A program made the position numbers and the translations under genes. A stretch of DNA of 9,254 bases, from assembly GCA_013361975.1 (NCBI GenBank), contig JABFXB010000048.1:1-9254 (forward strand), given 5' to 3'. Within the stretch, counting starts at the first letter, position 1. Every line of letters starts with the position of its first letter. This DNA comes from Dermatophilaceae bacterium. Lineage in GTDB: Bacteria; Actinomycetota; Actinomycetes; Actinomycetales; Dermatophilaceae. Of this stretch, positions 6,719-9,254 are shown in pieces. The notes beneath the pieces were generated by a model. The model worked only from the letters and a program-made list of their open reading frames with translations, was not told where the DNA came from and made no database searches.

Positions 6719-8229
6719 CGGGCCACCCCCGAGACGAGAAGCGTGCGGAGGTCGTCGAGCGAGCTCAGCGTGAGGATGACGAGGCCACCACCGCGACGGA
6801 TGCCGTGCCCCGCCTGCGGGTCGACGACGACCACGACCCGGGTCACCTCGGGCGGGAACTGCCCGGCCGCGCGCTGCAGCTCGATGAACGGCCGGTGCGG
6901 ACCGGTGACGATGAAGCAGGTGCTCGTGTCGGGTGCGAGGTCCGCGGCGTCGAGCGAGACGCTGAACAGGTCGACCGGGCCCGGCTCGACGCGCGACATG
7001 GCGTCGAGCCCGATCTGCGGCACCGACCGGGTGACCTTCTGCCGGCCGCAGACGATGGTGCAGTCCTGCTCGTCGAGCATGACGCGCACCATGATCGAGC
7101 TGCCGACCGAGATCGCCGTCTCGACGTCGGCCTGGATCGCCGTCGGCGCGTTGGCGGCCATCACGTCGCGCTCGACGTCGCGGTCGGCCTGGCCCGTCCT
7201 GCCGTGGCCGGAGCGGTACTGCTCCGGGTCGGGGTCGACGATGATCGTCACGTGCGAGCGCCGCGTGTCGAGGAACTGGCGCACGAGCAGCTTGCCGGCC
7301 TTGGCCGAGCTGCGCCAGTGGATGTAGCGGCGGTCGTCGCCCGGCTGGTACTCGCGCAGCGCGTGGAAGGCGAGGTCGCTCATCGAGACGTCCTCGGTGG
7401 TGCTGCCCTCGAGGTCGCGCAGCAGTCCCGCCCCGAGGGGCTCGAGCGCGACCGTGCGCGGGTGGACGAACAGCTCGGTGCGCTCGGTCCACGTCAGGGT
7501 GCGGCGCATGAGGCCGAGCGGGTCACCCTGCACGGTGGTGGCCGGGCCGACCTGGATGACGCCACGGCGCGAGGTCGGCACGACGAAGAGCTCCTCGTGC
7601 TCGCTGCCGGGCGTCAGGGCCGGCAGCACGAAGCGGGCCGCCGACAGCCCGACGGGCAGCTCGACGAGGATCGGCAGCATCGGCGTACGGGCCTCGTTGG
7701 TGACGAGGATGCGACCCGTCGCCGGCTCGCCGACGACGACCCGGCGCGGGTCGACCTCGGCGAGGATGCGCACCTTGGTGCGGCCGAGGGCGAGCAGGAA
7801 GCAGATCGCGAAGAGCAGCAGCGCAGCCCCGGCCACCATGAGCAGCTCGGTCCACACCCAGTGGACGCCGACGACCCAGCAGACGACGCCGAGGGCGAGG
7901 ATCGTCCACCCGAGCGGCGACACCCAGCGCAGCACGCCCGCGACCGGACGCCACACGCCCTCGGTATGCCCGGCCACCTGCTCGATCGAGCGCGTGATCG
8001 GCGCGGTGATCTGGCGGATGCCGCGGCTCGTCGTGCCCAAGACACCCGAGGCACCCGAGGCACCCGAGGCACCGGGGACGCCCGAACCGCCACGGGCCCG
8101 GCCACTGGTGCGTCCGGGCACCGCCGACGCAGCACCGCCCGCTACCGCGGGTGCCGCGGCGGCGCGACGGGACGGCATACGGAAGCGACGGCCGCCGCGC
8201 GGCGTCCCTCCGTGGTCCTGCTGGGTCAT
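6715..8229 (-). CDS. DUF58 domain-containing membrane protein (MoxR partner)
   Basis: The protein has 504 residues and starts at an ATG preceded by AAGGGGAGAG. The first ~100 residues are Ala/Gly/Arg-rich and probably disordered, including a GAS triplet repeat at about 53-62. Two hydrophobic helices follow at about 106-123 and 126-148, then a beta-rich region, then the DUF58 signature (LREYQPGDDRRYIHW at 291-305, followed by SSAKAGKLLVRQF). DUF58 proteins carry a von Willebrand A-like fold and are usually encoded next to MoxR ATPases, which are thought to remodel or activate them or associated complexes. Here the strand where a vWA metal site (DxSxS) would start reads VTIIVDPDPEQ (327-337), so a classical MIDAS site is not visible. 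The stop codon overlaps the transglutaminase-like gene by 4 bp. The N-terminal extension is supported by the ribosome binding site and intact frame but looks poorly conserved; a later start such as Met18 (8178) is possible but less likely. Confidence 0.94.
   Translation of the reverse strand: MTQQDHGGTPRGGRRFRMPSRRAAAAPAVAGGAASAVPGRTSGRARGGSGVPGASGASGASGVLGTTSRGIRQITAPITRSIEQVAGHTEGVWRPVAGVLRWVSPLGWTILALGVVCWVVGVHWVWTELLMVAGAALLLFAICFLLALGRTKVRILAEVDPRRVVVGEPATGRILVTNEARTPMLPILVELPVGLSAARFVLPALTPGSEHEELFVVPTSRRGVIQVGPATTVQGDPLGLMRRTLTWTERTELFVHPRTVALEPLGAGLLRDLEGSTTEDVSMSDLAFHALREYQPGDDRRYIHWRSSAKAGKLLVRQFLDTRRSHVTIIVDPDPEQYRSGHGRTGQADRDVERDVMAANAPTAIQADVETAISVGSSIMVRVMLDEQDCTIVCGRQKVTRSVPQIGLDAMSRVEPGPVDLFSVSLDAADLAPDTSTCFIVTGPHRPFIELQRAAGQFPPEVTRVVVVVDPQAGHGIRRGGGLVILTLSSLDDLRTLLVSGVAR
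6723..6730 (-). promoter_or_regulatory. Ribosome binding site of the transglutaminase-like gene, inside the DUF58 3' end
   Basis: GGGGGTGG on the minus strand ends four bases before the GTG at 6718. The start overlaps the DUF58 stop (GTGA, 6715-6718), a typical arrangement for translational coupling. It fixes the start of a frame that otherwise stays open for another 774 bases upstream. Confidence 0.55.
8043..8073. repeat. 9-bp tandem repeat, about 3.4 copies, coding for Gly-Ala-Ser
   Basis: The unit CGAGGCACC is repeated perfectly at 8047-8055, 8056-8064 and 8065-8073, with a partial copy at 8043-8046. In the DUF58 protein it encodes three Gly-Ala-Ser triplets in the disordered N-terminus before the first membrane helix. 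A length change by whole units would keep the frame, so the number of copies may vary between strains. Confidence 0.85.
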
Positions 8230-8290
8230 GCTCTCCCCTTGGTTCCCTGTGCTGTCGTGCCGTCGTGCCCGCCTGGACGGGCGCGGGCGG
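8230..8290. other. 61-bp moxR-DUF58 spacer with tandem 8-mer and small GC hairpin
   Basis: This is the only intergenic DNA in the window. It holds a tandem 8-mer GTCGTGCC (8254-8261 and 8262-8269), a 5-bp GC stem (GCCCG 8267-8271 with CGGGC 8278-8282, 6-base loop) and the DUF58 ribosome binding site. The hairpin has no following U run on the minus strand, so it does not look like an intrinsic terminator. I see no convincing -35/-10 pair. It is best read as an intra-operon spacer; the stem might affect mRNA stability (inference). Confidence 0.6.
8231..8240 (-). promoter_or_regulatory. Ribosome binding site of the DUF58 gene
   Basis: On the minus strand AAGGGGAGAG lies one base before the ATG at 8229, with the AGGGG core about 5-7 bases upstream. 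This purine-rich Shine-Dalgarno sequence supports 8229 as the start and thus the reality of the long low-complexity N-terminus. Confidence 0.65.
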
Positions 8291-9254
8291 TCAGGACGCG
8301 CGCTCGGCCGGCGGCGCGATGTCGCCGAGGATCTGGTCGATGACCGCCTCGACGGTGGTGCCGGCGAACTGGGCCTCGGCGCCCAGCAGCAGGCGGTGGC
8401 TCAGCACCGGCTCGGCGAGCAGCTTGATGTCGTCGGGGATGACGTGCGTGCGACCCTGGCTCGCCGCCCAGGTCTTGGCGCAGCGCACGTAGGCGAGGCA
8501 GCCGCGCACCGACAGGCCCAGCTTGAGCGACGGGTGGCGACGCGACTCCTCGGCGATGCGGCTGACGTAGCCGAGGATCGCCGGGTCGACGTGCACCTCG
8601 TCGGCGAGCTTGCTCATCTCGACGATGACGTTGCTCGCGATGAGGGGGCTCAGCGTCTTGGCGCGGTCACGCGTCTTGGCGTCGGCGAGCACGGCGATCG
8701 TCGCCTCGTGGTCGGGGTAGCCGACGCTCGCCTTCATGAGGAAGCGGTCGAGCTGTGCCTCGGGCAGGCGGTAGGTGCCGGCCTGCTCGATGGGGTTCTG
8801 CGTCGCGATGACCATGAACGGCTCGCCGACCGAGTGCGGCTTGCCGTCGATCGTGACGCGGCCCTCCTCCATGACCTCGAGCAGCGCCGACTGCGTCTTC
8901 GGCGAGGCGCGGTTGATCTCGTCGGCCAGCACGATGGTCGCGAAGATCGGGCCCGGGTGGAACTCGAAGGCCTGCTTGGTCGGCTCGTAGATCGTCACGC
9001 CGGTGACGTCGGACGGCAGCAGGTCGGGGGTGAACTGGATGCGGCTGTGCGTGCCCTGCACCGTCGCCGAGAGGGCGCGCGCGAGCTGCGTCTTGCCGGT
9101 GCCGGGGTAGTCCTCGAGGAGCATGTGGCCCTCGGAGAGCAGGCAGGTCAGCGCGAGGCGCGTCACGTGCTGCTTGCCGAGGACGGCCTTCTCGATGTTG
9201 CCGACGAGCTGGTCGAAGGTGTGGGCGAACCACGTCACCTGCTCCTGGGTGATC
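8291..9254 (-). CDS. moxR: MoxR-family AAA+ ATPase (5' end probably outside window)
   Basis: This is a typical MoxR AAA+ chaperone ATPase. Numbered from the GTG at 9238 (315 residues), it shows Walker A PGTGKT (45-50), Walker B IVLADEIN (102-109), the MoxR signature SPKTQSALLEVMEEG (112-126), sensor 1 ATQNP (145-149), the LDRFLMK segment (163-169) and a sensor-2-like LSVRG (242-246). MoxR proteins form hexamers and are thought to act with vWA/DUF58 partners, here the next gene, in maturing membrane or secreted complexes. The frame stays open upstream of 9238 to the edge (ITQEQV before TWF). Homologues I recall have a similar 'TPEQ..WF' beginning, so the real start is probably just beyond the window. 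The alternative, GTG at 9238, has AGGAG only 3 bases upstream, closer than usual. As first visible gene it would lead the operon; no promoter lies inside the window. Confidence 0.95.
   Translation of the reverse strand, partial: ITQEQVTWFAHTFDQLVGNIEKAVLGKQHVTRLALTCLLSEGHMLLEDYPGTGKTQLARALSATVQGTHSRIQFTPDLLPSDVTGVTIYEPTKQAFEFHPGPIFATIVLADEINRASPKTQSALLEVMEEGRVTIDGKPHSVGEPFMVIATQNPIEQAGTYRLPEAQLDRFLMKASVGYPDHEATIAVLADAKTRDRAKTLSPLIASNVIVEMSKLADEVHVDPAILGYVSRIAEESRRHPSLKLGLSVRGCLAYVRCAKTWAASQGRTHVIPDDIKLLAEPVLSHRLLLGAEAQFAGTTVEAVIDQILGDIAPPAERAS

Noticed and set aside
6719..7492. Possible 258-residue N-terminal extension of the transglutaminase-like protein
   Set aside because: The extension is an out-of-frame reading of the DUF58 gene. 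The GTG at 6718 has a ribosome binding site and the typical GTGA overlap, followed directly by a membrane-protein N-terminus.
8267..8282. Hairpin after the moxR stop as transcription terminator
   Set aside because: Only 5 bp of stem and no U tract follow on the minus strand; the next gene begins 61 bases on with its own ribosome binding site, consistent with read-through.
5945..8343. Plus-strand open frames of 460 (5945-7327) and 512 (6805-8343) codons
   Set aside because: Both overlap the transglutaminase-like and DUF58 genes in antisense, and their translations are Arg/Asp/His-rich shadows; the second even crosses the moxR-DUF58 spacer.

Overview
The window comes from a high-GC actinobacterium, roughly 70% G+C by eye. 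G/C-ending codons, frequent GTG starts and the gene families suggest Actinomycetota. A micrococcal lineage such as Intrasporangiaceae is my best guess but is not proven by the sequence. All four genes lie on the minus strand, so transcription runs from position 9254 towards 1. They read as one operon with almost no spacer.

In transcription order: (1) a MoxR-type AAA+ ATPase (8291 to the right edge, 5' end probably outside); (2) a 61-bp spacer, the only intergenic DNA; (3) a two-helix membrane protein with a DUF58 domain (6715-8229); (4) a 903-residue TgpA-like membrane protein with an extracytoplasmic transglutaminase-fold domain and a long cytoplasmic tail (4007-6718); (5) a very large protein running off the left edge (1-4010), with an N-terminal ubiquitin-like region, an FHA domain, two membrane helices, an EccC/EssC-type pseudo-ATPase region and three FtsK/SpoIIIE ATPase modules. 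Genes 3/4 and 4/5 overlap by four bases (GTGA), so they are probably translationally coupled. I translated the last gene triplet by triplet from 4010 to the left edge and found no stop or frameshift.

MoxR + DUF58 + transglutaminase is a recurrent bacterial cassette, thought to act as a chaperone/assembly module at the membrane. The EccC/EssC-like protein is the motor of type VII (ESX/Yuk-Ess) secretion. Their tight coupling suggests that the cassette serves, or is controlled with, a type VII-like export machine with phospho-dependent (FHA) regulation. No WXG100 substrate, EccB/D/E, EsaA/EssB, mycosin, kinase or phosphatase lies inside the window; such genes would be expected to the left of position 1.

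The oddities are: a transglutaminase fold that appears to have lost its catalytic Cys and Asp; degenerate ATP-binding motifs in the second and third motor modules; a REP-like 21-bp inverted repeat inside the transglutaminase gene; and a 9-bp tandem repeat in the DUF58 gene.
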